Below the pieces are notes generated by a model. The model searched no databases. It saw nothing but the letters and a program-made list of their open reading frames with translations, and had not been told where the DNA came from. 46,732 nt of DNA from an uncultured Clostridia bacterium (GTDB lineage Bacteria > Bacillota > Clostridia > RUG12999), in the NCBI GenBank assembly GCA_946555455.1, contig CAMNSU010000012.1, positions 1 through 46,732 on the forward strand, read 5' to 3'. Made by a program: the position numbers and the translations under genes. The stretch's first letter is position 1; each line of letters opens with the position of its first letter. Positions 25,294 to 33,621 of this stretch are shown one piece after another.

Positions 25294-26202
25294 ATGGACA
25301 AGCTGATTGAAAAAATCAAAGAGAAACAAAATCCGTCCGTGGCAGGGTTAGACCCCAAGCTGGACTACATTCCGGCGCACATTTTGGACAAGCACATCAA
25401 GCAGCACGGCAAAACTTTGCAGGGTGCGGCGGGCGCGATTTTGGAATTCAATAAAGGGCTGATTGACGCGCTGTGCGACGTGGTACCGGCGGTCAAACCC
25501 CAGTCCGCTTACTATGAATCCTATGGGCTGCCGGGTCTGTCCGCCATGCACGAGACCATTTCCTATGCGCAGCAAAAAGGGATGTATGTGATTCTGGACG
25601 TGAAACGAAACGATATCGGTTCCACCGCCGGTGCCTATTCGGCGGCATATTTGGGCGAGACGGACGTATGCGGCGAAAAAGTGCGCGCGTTCACACCCGA
25701 CTGCGTGACGGTGAACGGATATCTCGGCACGGACGGCGTTGCGCCGTTTGTGAAGGACTGCGAAACGTTTGACAAGGACATTTTCGTGCTGGTGAAAACC
25801 TCCAATCCGTCCTCCGGCGAGTTGCAGGATATTCAGGCGGACGGCGAAGCAATTTATGAAAAAATGGCAAAGCTGGTGGACGGCTGGGGCAGCGGCAATA
25901 TCGGCAAATATGGCTACAGCCATGTGGGCTGCGTGGTGGGCGCAACATGGCCGCAGCAGGCGGAAGTGGCGCGCAAACTCATGCCGCACGCCTATTTTCT
26001 GGTGCCTGGCTACGGCGCGCAGGGCGGCGGCGCAAAAGACGTGGTGCCCTGCTTCAACCAAGACGGACTGGGCGCGATTGTCAATTCTTCGCGCGGCATC
26101 ATGTGCGCATACCAAAAACAGAATTTAGCAGGTGAAGCGTTCGCGGAGGCGGCGCGCGCGGAAGCTGTTCGTATGCGGGACGAAATCACAGCATGTATTT
26201 GA
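25294..26202 (+). CDS. pyrF: orotidine 5'-phosphate decarboxylase (long, type 2 subfamily)
   Basis: 302 residues, start ATG 25294 after GAAGGGAAGGG. The catalytic motif LDVKRNDIGST has the key lysine at residue 104 with the conserved aspartates on each side. The length of about 300 and the N-terminus KQNPSVAGLDPKLDYIP mark the type 2 subfamily. It makes UMP from OMP, the last step of the pathway. Its place in the middle of the operon, before carA, differs from the Bacillus order. orotate phosphoribosyltransferase (pyrE) is not in the window. Confidence 0.95.
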   Translation: MDKLIEKIKEKQNPSVAGLDPKLDYIPAHILDKHIKQHGKTLQGAAGAILEFNKGLIDALCDVVPAVKPQSAYYESYGLPGLSAMHETISYAQQKGMYVILDVKRNDIGSTAGAYSAAYLGETDVCGEKVRAFTPDCVTVNGYLGTDGVAPFVKDCETFDKDIFVLVKTSNPSSGELQDIQADGEAIYEKMAKLVDGWGSGNIGKYGYSHVGCVVGATWPQQAEVARKLMPHAYFLVPGYGAQGGGAKDVVPCFNQDGLGAIVNSSRGIMCAYQKQNLAGEAFAEAARAEAVRMRDEITACI

Positions 26203-26226
26203 AAGAGATAGAAAGGGGATAGATGA

Positions 26227-27285
26227 ATGACAAAGGCATATTTGGCGCTGCAAGACGGCACGGTGATGCAAGGCGAAAGCGTGGGCGCGCAGGGCACTTA
26301 TATCGGTGAAGTGGTGTTCACAGTCGGCATGGCGGGCGCGGTGGAATATTTAACAGACCCCACCTTCGCGGGACAGATTTTAACCATGGCATACCCCATT
26401 ATGGGCGGCGCGGGCGTGAATCTGGAGGACGCGGAAAGTGACAGGGCGCAGGTGCGCGCGCTGGTGGTGCGGGAGGTATGCGACTTTCCGAACAATTTCC
26501 GTATGCAAATGGATTTGGATACCTATTTGAAACAGCAAAACATCATTGGTATCACAGGACTGGACACGCGCAAACTGGTGAAGATTTTGCGCGACAAAGG
26601 CGCGCAGACGGGCGTCGTGACAACCGACCCGGATTTCCGTTTTGATACATATAAAGCACAGATGGACAGTTACTGCCGTCAGGTGGATTTGGCGGAATTG
26701 TCGCGGGAAAAACAGGTCGCCGGCGGCAGCGGCAAACACATTGCGCTGCTGGATTTGGGCGCGAAAAACAGCACGATTGCGGCAATGCAGGCATTGGGAT
26801 ATCAGGTGAACATCTATCCGGCGGGCACACCGGCGGCGGAACTCCTTGCGGGCGCGGACGGCGTTGTGATTGCGGGCGCGGCAGGCGACGCGAACGCGTA
26901 TCCGGAACTGGTGGAAACCGCGCGGCAGCTTGCGCAGTCAGGAAAACCGGTGCTGGGTATCAATCTTGGAATGCAGCTTTTGGCGCTGGCGTTCGGCGGC
27001 GCGGTCAGTGGTCTGGCGCACGGACACCGCGGCTCCCACCCTGTGCGGGACTTGGCGACGCAGCGCACGTTTGTGGCGGTGCAGGGCAGCGGGTGCGCGG
27101 TGCAAGAGGATTCTATCGACAAAAACGTCATGGAAATTACGCATGTGAACATGAGCGACGGCGCAGTGGAAGGGCTGGCGTGGAAAAACCTGCCGGTACG
27201 GGCGGTGCAGTTCTATCCCGATTTATCGCATGACACGAAACATATTTGGCAGCAAATGCAAAACTTGATGGGAGGGGAACGGTAA
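26227..27285 (+). CDS. carA: carbamoyl-phosphate synthase small subunit with a degenerate glutaminase site
   Basis: 352 residues, start ATG 26227 after AAAGGGG, overlapping carB by one base. The N-terminal domain is recognisable ([54 protein letters not shown]). The class I glutamine amidotransferase domain has the right overall layout but lacks the catalytic residues: GICLGHQ reads GINLGMQ (Asn246 for the nucleophile Cys, Met249 for His), HPE of the His-Glu pair reads YPD (Tyr330, Asp332), and GPGDP reads GAAGDA. It should not hydrolyse glutamine. The reading frame is intact and the gene keeps its operon position, so the protein may serve a structural role with CarB, which would then use free ammonia or another glutaminase. 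I read the codons directly (AAT at 26962-26964). Confidence 0.85.
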   Translation: MTKAYLALQDGTVMQGESVGAQGTYIGEVVFTVGMAGAVEYLTDPTFAGQILTMAYPIMGGAGVNLEDAESDRAQVRALVVREVCDFPNNFRMQMDLDTYLKQQNIIGITGLDTRKLVKILRDKGAQTGVVTTDPDFRFDTYKAQMDSYCRQVDLAELSREKQVAGGSGKHIALLDLGAKNSTIAAMQALGYQVNIYPAGTPAAELLAGADGVVIAGAAGDANAYPELVETARQLAQSGKPVLGINLGMQLLALAFGGAVSGLAHGHRGSHPVRDLATQRTFVAVQGSGCAVQEDSIDKNVMEITHVNMSDGAVEGLAWKNLPVRAVQFYPDLSHDTKHIWQQMQNLMGGER

Positions 27286-30200
27286 TGCCAAAGGATTTGA
27301 GTATCAAAAAAGTATTGGTGATAGGTTCCGGCCCGATTGTCATTGGACAGGCGGCGGAATTTGACTATGCGGGCACGCAGGCGTGCCGCGCCCTGAAAGA
27401 AGAAGGAATTGAAGTGGTGCTGGTGAACTCCAATCCGGCAACCATTATGACAGACCCTGAAATGGCGGATCACATCTATATCGAGCCGCTGAATCTCGAG
27501 AGCGTGAAAAAAATTCTGGAAATCGAACGTCCCGACAGCATTCTGCCCACGCTGGGCGGACAGACGGGACTGAACCTCGCGGTGGAACTGGCGGAGGACG
27601 GCTGCCTGAAAGAATGGGGTATCCGGCTGCTGGGGACAGCGGTGGAAACCATTCAAATGGCGGAAGACCGGCAGGAATTTAAGGATACCATGGAACGTAT
27701 CGGCGAACCGTGCATTGCCAGCAAAGTGGTGGATACCTATGAGGACGCGCTGGCGTTTGCCAAAGAGATTGATTTTCCTGTGATTGTGCGTCCCGCGTAT
27801 ACGCTGGGCGGCACGGGCGGCGGTATCGCCTACAACGAAGCGGATTTGGAGGAAATCGCGCCGAATGGGCTGCGCCTCTCCCGCGTGCATCAGGTGTTGA
27901 TTGAGAAATGTATTTCCGGCTGGAAGGAAATTGAATATGAAGTCATTCGGGACAGCAAGGGCAATGCGATTGCCGTTTGCAACATGGAAAACGTAGATCC
28001 TGTGGGCGTACATACCGGCGACAGTATCGTGGTTGCGCCGGTGCAGACGCTGGGCGCGAAAGAATGCGCCATGCTGCGGGATTCCGCGCTGAACATCATC
28101 ACGGCGCTGGGCATTGAAGGCGGCTGCAACGTGCAGTTTGCGCTGCATCCGGACACCATGGAATATGCGTTGATTGAGGTGAATCCGCGCCTGTCGCGTT
28201 CCTCCGCGCTGGCGTCCAAGGCGACGGGCTATCCCATTGCAAAAGTGGCGACCAAAATCGCCATTGGCTATGGACTGGACGAAATCGAAAACGCCGTCAC
28301 CAAAAAGACCTATGCGTGCTATGAACCCACGCTGGACTATGTGGTGCTGAAATTCCCGCGCTGGCCGTTTGACAAGTTCGTGAAAGCGAAACGGACGCTG
28401 GGGACGCAAATGAAAGCGACAGGCGAAGTCATGTCCATTGGAAACAGCTTTGAAGCGGCATTGATGAAAGCGGTGCGGTCGCTGGAAATGGGCTATACCT
28501 ATCTGTCCTCAAAACCGACGGCAGCCATGGACGACGCGGCGCTCAAAGAAAAACTGCATACGATTGAGGACGACCGCCTGTTTGTCATGGCGGAACTGAT
28601 ACGCCGCGGCGCAATGTCGCTGGAGGAAATCCACGCGGCAACCATGATGGACATGTGGTTTTTGAAAAAATTTGAAAAACTGATTTTGCTGGAACAAGAA
28701 CTGCGCGCAGGCGACCTCACGCCGCAGCTTTTGCGGCGGGCGAAACAAAACGGGTTTTTGGACAGCGATATCGCCGCCTTCTGCGGCAAAAGCGAAGCGG
28801 ACGTGAAACAAATGCGCCAAGAGCACGCTATTTCGGCGACCTATAAAATGGTGGACACCTGCGCGGCAGAATTTGAAGCGGTAACGCCGTATTATTATTC
28901 CACGTATGAGGAAGAATGTGAAGTGACGGACAGCGGCCGCAAAAAAATTCTGGTGCTCGGTTCCGGCCCCATTCGTATCGGACAGGGCATTGAGTTTGAC
29001 TATTGTAGCGTGCACTGCGTCTGGGCACTGAAACAGCAGGGCTATGAAACCATTATCATCAACAACAACCCCGAAACGGTTTCCACGGATTTTGACACGG
29101 CGGACAAGCTCTATTTTGAACCGCTCACGCCGGAAGACGTGGAAAACGTGGTGCGCAAAGAAAAACCGCTGGGCGCGATTGTGCAGTTCGGCGGACAGAC
29201 GGCAATCAAGCTGACCAAAGCGTTGGTGGACATGGGCGTGAAAATTCTGGGTACCGCGCAGGAGGACATTGACGCGGCGGAGGACAGAGAACGGTTTGAC
29301 GAGATTTTGCAGCAGTGCGGCATTCCGCGTCCCGAAGGCGACACGGTGTTTACAAAAGACGAAGCGCTGGCGGCGGCGAACAAATTGGGCTATCCTGTGC
29401 TGGTGCGCCCCTCCTATGTATTGGGCGGTCAGGGCATGGAAATTGCCTACAGCGACGAGGATATCACGGAATATATGTCCATTATCAACCGCACCAAACA
29501 GGAACACCCGATTTTGGTGGACAAATATATGATGGGAAAAGAGCTGGAAGTGGACGCTATCTGCGACGGAGAAAACCTGCTGATTCCTGGTATCATGGAA
29601 CATCTGGAACGCGCGGGCGTGCATTCCGGCGACAGTATTTCCGTTTATCCAACGCAAACGATTGTGCAGAAACATAAAGATACCATTGTACGCTACACCG
29701 AAGCGCTCGCCAAAGCGCTGCACGTGGTGGGGCTGGTAAACATTCAGTTTGTGCTGTGCAACGACGAGGTTTATGTCATTGAAGTGAATCCGCGTTCCAG
29801 CCGTACCGTGCCGTATATCAGCAAAGTGACGGGCATTCCCATGGTGGACTTGGCAACCCGCGTGGTGCTGGGCGAATCTTTGCAGTCGCTGGGCTGCGGT
29901 ACCGGTCTGCACCCCGAAGGGGACTATGTGGCAGTGAAAGCGCCGGTGTTCTCCTTTGAGAAACTGCACGGCGTGGACACCAGCTTGGGGCCGGAAATGA
30001 AATCCACCGGTGAAGTGCTGGGCATTGCGCATGACTTTGACAGCGCGCTGCTCAAAGCGCTCAAAGCTACGGGACTGCACCTGAAACAGGGCGGTAATGT
30101 TCTGATTTCCGTTGGCGACAGGGACAAACAAGAGGTGATTCCGCTGGCGGAACAACTGGAATCGCTGGGCTTCCATCTCTATGCAACGGCAAACACGGCG

Positions 30201-30479
30201 CATGTGCTGAACCGCAACTGCGTGGCGGCAAGCGTGGTGGCGAACGTGGGAGACGCGGAGCATGACGCCATGCACGCGATTTACAGCGGCAAGCTGGACA
30301 TGATTGTCAACACCATTTCGCGCAAAAAGAAATCCGCCAAGGGCGGCGCGAAAATCCGGCGGGCGGCAGTGGAGCATTCCGTTCCCTGTTTCACGGCGCT
30401 GGATACCGCGGCGGCGGTGATTCGCACCATGAAACGCGGCGGACAGGACGAAACCATGATTGATATTGTACAGTTATAA
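27285..30479 (+). CDS. carB: carbamoyl-phosphate synthase large subunit
   Basis: 1,064 residues from ATG 27285, chosen because GGGAGGGG precedes it and it overlaps the carA stop (TAATG); an in-frame ATG 39 bases earlier is inside carA. Two ATP-grasp halves are complete: [21 protein letters not shown] at the start, the [12 protein letters not shown] loop, [35 protein letters not shown], then [20 protein letters not shown] and [11 protein letters not shown] in the second half, ending in an MGS-like regulatory domain with a typical IIS/IPL pattern. It makes carbamoyl phosphate from bicarbonate, two ATP and ammonia. Its active sites look normal, in contrast to the small subunit. Confidence 0.97.
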   Translation: MPKDLSIKKVLVIGSGPIVIGQAAEFDYAGTQACRALKEEGIEVVLVNSNPATIMTDPEMADHIYIEPLNLESVKKILEIERPDSILPTLGGQTGLNLAVELAEDGCLKEWGIRLLGTAVETIQMAEDRQEFKDTMERIGEPCIASKVVDTYEDALAFAKEIDFPVIVRPAYTLGGTGGGIAYNEADLEEIAPNGLRLSRVHQVLIEKCISGWKEIEYEVIRDSKGNAIAVCNMENVDPVGVHTGDSIVVAPVQTLGAKECAMLRDSALNIITALGIEGGCNVQFALHPDTMEYALIEVNPRLSRSSALASKATGYPIAKVATKIAIGYGLDEIENAVTKKTYACYEPTLDYVVLKFPRWPFDKFVKAKRTLGTQMKATGEVMSIGNSFEAALMKAVRSLEMGYTYLSSKPTAAMDDAALKEKLHTIEDDRLFVMAELIRRGAMSLEEIHAATMMDMWFLKKFEKLILLEQELRAGDLTPQLLRRAKQNGFLDSDIAAFCGKSEADVKQMRQEHAISATYKMVDTCAAEFEAVTPYYYSTYEEECEVTDSGRKKILVLGSGPIRIGQGIEFDYCSVHCVWALKQQGYETIIINNNPETVSTDFDTADKLYFEPLTPEDVENVVRKEKPLGAIVQFGGQTAIKLTKALVDMGVKILGTAQEDIDAAEDRERFDEILQQCGIPRPEGDTVFTKDEALAAANKLGYPVLVRPSYVLGGQGMEIAYSDEDITEYMSIINRTKQEHPILVDKYMMGKELEVDAICDGENLLIPGIMEHLERAGVHSGDSISVYPTQTIVQKHKDTIVRYTEALAKALHVVGLVNIQFVLCNDEVYVIEVNPRSSRTVPYISKVTGIPMVDLATRVVLGESLQSLGCGTGLHPEGDYVAVKAPVFSFEKLHGVDTSLGPEMKSTGEVLGIAHDFDSALLKALKATGLHLKQGGNVLISVGDRDKQEVIPLAEQLESLGFHLYATANTAHVLNRNCVAASVVANVGDAEHDAMHAIYSGKLDMIVNTISRKKKSAKGGAKIRRAAVEHSVPCFTALDTAAAVIRTMKRGGQDETMIDIVQL

Positions 30480-30527
30480 ATGGTGTGCCAAATGGGCGGA
30501 CGCCCTGAATGGAACACAGGAACAAAC

Positions 30528-30551
30528 AGGGGCGAAGGTATCTTTGCCCCT
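30528..30551 (+). terminator. intercistronic hairpin between carB and pyrK
   Basis: AGGGGCGAAG-GTAT-CTTTGCCCCT with one G-U pair, followed by ATGTTTT. A weak terminator or processing site that could lower expression of pyrK-pyrD. Confidence 0.45.
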
Positions 30552-30581
30552 ATGTTTTAACAGAATACGAGGTGAACAACT

Positions 30582-31346
30582 ATGAAAACCATGATTGGAA
30601 CCGTTGCCTATCATCGGGAGATTGTGCCGGGCATTTTTGACATGGGCATTGACTGCGGTGAAGCGGCAAACGCGGCGCAGGCGGGACAGTTTGTGAATAT
30701 CCTGTGCGAAGGCGGAGACGCGCTTTTGCGCCGTCCCATCAGCGTTTGCGACGCGGAAGGGAATCTGCTGCGCATTGTCTATGAAGTGAAAGGCAAAGGG
30801 ACAACGCTGCTGTCAAAGTATCAGGTGGGGCAATCCGTTAACTTTTTGGGGCCGCTGGGACACGGCTTTGACACGGCATCGGCGGGCGAAAAACCGCTGG
30901 TCATTGGCGGCGGTATCGGGACGTATCCGCTGCTGCTGCTGACCAAAAAGCTGAACAACGCCAATGTCTTTTTGGGATTCCGGGACAAAAACCGCCTGAC
31001 GCTTCTGGACGAGTTTGAGCGCATTGCAAACACGAAAGCGGCAACAGACGACGGCAGTTTCGGGTACCATGGACTGGTGACGGATTTGGTGAAAACGCAT
31101 TTGGAACAACACGGCGGCAGCATGATATATGCCTGCGGCCCAAAACCCATGCTGAAAGCCGTGCAGGCATTGGCGGCGCAATATGGCGTGCCCAGCCGGC
31201 TTTCCATGGAGGAACGCATGGGCTGCGGTATCGGCGCGTGTCTGGTGTGCGCCTGCAAGACCAAAGCCGCGGACGGACAGGTGCACCAGTCGCACGTTTG
31301 CTGCGACGGGCCGGTGTTTGACGGCAAGACCATTGTGTTTGACTAA
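30582..31346 (+). CDS. pyrK: dihydroorotate dehydrogenase electron transfer subunit
   Basis: 254 residues, start ATG 30582 after GAGGTG. FAD-binding RRPISVCDAEGN, the NAD-binding IGGGIGTYPLLLL and the C-terminal 2Fe-2S cysteines CGIGACLVCAC...CC are present. It passes electrons from NADH to PyrD in the class 1B enzyme. It is followed after 19 bases by pyrD. Confidence 0.95.
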   Translation: MKTMIGTVAYHREIVPGIFDMGIDCGEAANAAQAGQFVNILCEGGDALLRRPISVCDAEGNLLRIVYEVKGKGTTLLSKYQVGQSVNFLGPLGHGFDTASAGEKPLVIGGGIGTYPLLLLTKKLNNANVFLGFRDKNRLTLLDEFERIANTKAATDDGSFGYHGLVTDLVKTHLEQHGGSMIYACGPKPMLKAVQALAAQYGVPSRLSMEERMGCGIGACLVCACKTKAADGQVHQSHVCCDGPVFDGKTIVFD

Positions 31347-31365
31347 GGAAGGAGGGACAGCAGAA

Positions 31366-32277
31366 ATGGCGGACTATCGAGTGAAGATTGCGGGCGTGGA
31401 ATTTGAAAACCCCATCATTGCCGCGTCGGGCAGCTACGGTTTCGGCAGGGAATACGGACAGTTTTATTCCTTGGACGAAATCGGCGGCGTCAGCGTCAAA
31501 GGGCTGACGCTGAAACCAAGAGAGGGCAACGACGCGCCGCGTATTGCGGAAACGCCTATGGGGATTTTGAACAGCGTGGGACTGCAAAATCCCGGCGTGG
31601 ACTATTTTTTGGCGCAGGAACTGCCTTTTTTGAAACAGTTTAAAACCAAGGTGATTGCCAACATTGCGGGCAATACCATAGAAGAATATTGCCGGATGGC
31701 GGAAAAAATTTCAGACAGCGCCGTGGACATGATTGAAATGAACATCTCCTGCCCCAACGTGAAAGAGGGCGGCGTGGCGTTTGGCGTTTGTCCCGCCACG
31801 GTGGAGGAAATCACGCGCGCGGTGCGGCAATATGCCAAAAAACCGCTGATTGTGAAACTGTCGCCCAACGTGACGGATATCACGGAAACCGCGCGGGCGG
31901 CGGAAGCAGGCGGCGCGGACGCGGTTTCGCTGATTAACACATTAACGGGCATGGCGATTGACATTCACACCCGCCGACCCATTTTGCACAACAACATCGG
32001 CGGACTTTCCGGTCCGGCGGTGAAACCTGTTGCGGTGCGCATGGTGTGGCAGGTGCGGCAGGCGGTGAACATTCCCATTATCGGCATGGGCGGCATCTCC
32101 AGCGGCGAGGATGCGGTGGAATTTTTGCTGGCGGGCGCAAACGCCGTGGCGGTGGGAACGCACCACTTTGTTGACCCCATGGCGGCGGTTCGCGTGATGG
32201 AGGGTATCAAAAACTATATGAACGCATATCATATAGAGCGGGTCTGCGACCTGACAGGGGCGGTACAGCCCTACTAA
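31366..32277 (+). CDS. pyrD: dihydroorotate dehydrogenase, class 1B catalytic subunit
   Basis: 303 residues from ATG 31366 after GGAGGG; a longer in-frame start at 31183 lies inside pyrK. FMN barrel with AASGSYGFGREY, NSVGLQNPG and the class 1B active-site cysteine in MNISCPNVKEGG. IPIIGMGGISSGEDAVEFLLAGA forms the phosphate-binding end. It oxidises dihydroorotate to orotate with PyrK. It is the last recognised pyr gene; a large repeat block follows. Confidence 0.97.
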   Translation: MADYRVKIAGVEFENPIIAASGSYGFGREYGQFYSLDEIGGVSVKGLTLKPREGNDAPRIAETPMGILNSVGLQNPGVDYFLAQELPFLKQFKTKVIANIAGNTIEEYCRMAEKISDSAVDMIEMNISCPNVKEGGVAFGVCPATVEEITRAVRQYAKKPLIVKLSPNVTDITETARAAEAGGADAVSLINTLTGMAIDIHTRRPILHNNIGGLSGPAVKPVAVRMVWQVRQAVNIPIIGMGGISSGEDAVEFLLAGANAVAVGTHHFVDPMAAVRVMEGIKNYMNAYHIERVCDLTGAVQPY

Positions 32278-32337
32278 TTTGTTACATGTACGGTAGCGTT
32301 CTGCGGGTAGTAACCGGAAGCGGACTATTTTCAAATT

Positions 32338-32388
32338 ATGGAATGTCCGGACATACCCTCTAGGGCACGCGTGGGCCGGACATTCCAT
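32338..32388 (-). repeat. hairpin module H, copy 3, with mini-repeat M in the loop
   Basis: 13-bp stem ATGGAATGTCCGG/CCGGACATTCCAT. The 25-base loop contains TACCCTCTAGGGCACGCGT (32354-32372), the mini-repeat M. Confidence 0.75.
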
Positions 32389-32531
32389 ACCTCTCAGACG
32401 CGGGCGTTTCATAAGGAACGCCGCGCGAGCAAACGCGGCTAAAGGGGGCGAAGAGCGAAGGGTATTTTACCCTCTGGGGCACGCGTCCTCAGAAAAAGTA
32501 AGAGGAGGAGAAAATGGGGGCAAGGAGTGTA

Positions 32532-32614
32532 AGATATTTCCCCTAAGAAAAGTAAGAGGAGGAGGATTTTGACTGTGTCAAAATCCGGGGGACATTTTCA
32601 AGGGGGAAATATCT
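32532..32614 (+). repeat. nested hairpin module, copy F
   Basis: Outer arms AGATATTTCCCC/GGGGAAATATCT, inner palindrome GATTTTGAC-TGT-GTCAAAATC (32565-32585). Compared with copy E, outer-arm changes on one side are matched on the other. Confidence 0.8.
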
Positions 32615-32686
32615 GGAGCGACCCTCGGGGGACATTTTTCACGAGGAATATACCACTCCGTGGCACGCGTACCCGTAGCGACAATT

Positions 32687-32798
32687 GGGGGATTCCGCGC
32701 GTGCCCCGGAGGGTAATAAGGGGGGACGGCGTGACAGCGACCCGAAGGGAGCTGGAATACCACTCCGTGGCACGCGTGAGTCCCCCTTTCGAGAAAGC
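32687..32798 (-). repeat. module G copy 4, interrupted by two mini-repeats M
   Basis: Read on the minus strand: GCTTTCTCGAAAGGGGGACT, then mini-repeat M (32758-32777), TTCC, inner hairpin AGC-CCC/GGG-GCT, CCGTCCCCC, a second M (32698-32715), GAATCCCCC. The M insertions lengthen loops or linkers and leave the paired arms whole. Confidence 0.65.
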
Positions 32799-32815
32799 AA
32801 GTGAGGTGACGGCAG

Positions 32816-33475
32816 ATGACAACGCTGATTTTTGTGCGGCACGGAGAAGCGGAGGGCAATGTACAAAAGATTTTTCACGGCTGGTACGATTCCAGCCTGA
32901 CGGAAAACGGACACCGGCAGGCGGCGTGTACGGCGGACTATCTGGCGGACGTGCCCATAGATGTTCTCTATGCCAGCGACCTAAAGCGCACCATGGATAC
33001 CGCGGGCTATATTGCGCGGAAAAAGCACATGGACATTCATCCCGACAGCCGTCTGCGGGAGATTTTCGGCGGCAAATGGGAAAATGTGCGCTGGGCGCTG
33101 CTGCCCGAGCAGTTTCCGGAGGCGTATGAAAACTGGCTGACCTATCCCCATAAACTGACGCTGCCGGAAGGCGAATCCATGGTGGAATTTCAGAGGCGGC
33201 TGGTGGACGCGGTGGAGGATATCGCCGCGCGCCATGCGGGAGAGCGCATTGGCATTGTGACGCACGGTACGGCAATCAAAGCGCTGCTTTGCTATTTCCG
33301 CAAGCTGCCGCTGTCGGAATTTCCGTTTCAAAAATGGTGCGACAACGCCGCTGTGACGATTGTGGAAGCGGTCGGCGGAGCATATACCGTCACGGTAGAC
33401 GGTTATAACGCGCATTTGGGCGACCTCAGCACGCTGGACAAACAGACGTGGTGGCGCGGTATAAACGACGATTGA
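32816..33475 (+). CDS. histidine phosphatase family protein (phosphoglycerate mutase-like)
   Basis: 219 residues. The family motif FVRHGEAEGN gives the phosphohistidine at the N-terminus, with conserved Arg in YASDLKRTMDTA and the second histidine in IGIVTHGTAIKALL. Such proteins remove phosphate from many substrates (phosphosugars, nucleotides, cobalamin precursor). The substrate is not evident. It lies downstream of pyrD beyond the repeat block and may or may not belong to the pyr transcript. Start ATG 32816 follows GAGGTGACGGCAG. Confidence 0.88.
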   Translation: MTTLIFVRHGEAEGNVQKIFHGWYDSSLTENGHRQAACTADYLADVPIDVLYASDLKRTMDTAGYIARKKHMDIHPDSRLREIFGGKWENVRWALLPEQFPEAYENWLTYPHKLTLPEGESMVEFQRRLVDAVEDIAARHAGERIGIVTHGTAIKALLCYFRKLPLSEFPFQKWCDNAAVTIVEAVGGAYTVTVDGYNAHLGDLSTLDKQTWWRGINDD

Positions 33476-33542
33476 TTTCATAAAATGTTTGAAAATTTGA
33501 AAGAACTTTTCAGAAAATTTTACTTATTTTGAAAGAACTCTT

Positions 33543-33595
33543 TGCTATAATGTAAGCTGCAAACGGGAACTCCCGCTGCAGCTTTTTTTATTTTG
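33543..33595 (+). promoter_or_regulatory. extended -10 promoter followed by terminator hairpin (possible attenuator)
   Basis: TGCTATAAT (33543-33551) is an extended -10 box. Just after it, a hairpin AAGCTGCA...TGCAGCTT with inner CGGGA/TCCCG is followed by TTTTTATTTT (33554-33595). The hairpin could end the upstream transcript or attenuate the one starting here. Confidence 0.55.
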
Positions 33596-33621
33596 CATAA
33601 GACGAAAGGAAGGATTGTGAC

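Larger units (their letters stand above)
32285..32806. repeat. composite intergenic repeat locus 5, heavily nested
   Basis: The 538-base gap between pyrD and the phosphatase gene holds hairpin H3 (inverted, 32338-32388) with a mini-repeat M in its loop, a partial nested module disrupted by mini-repeat M (32468-32486), the complete nested hairpin F, mini-repeat M (32651-32670), and module G copy 4 (inverted, 32687-32798) carrying two further M insertions. No gene is supported. Confidence 0.75.
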
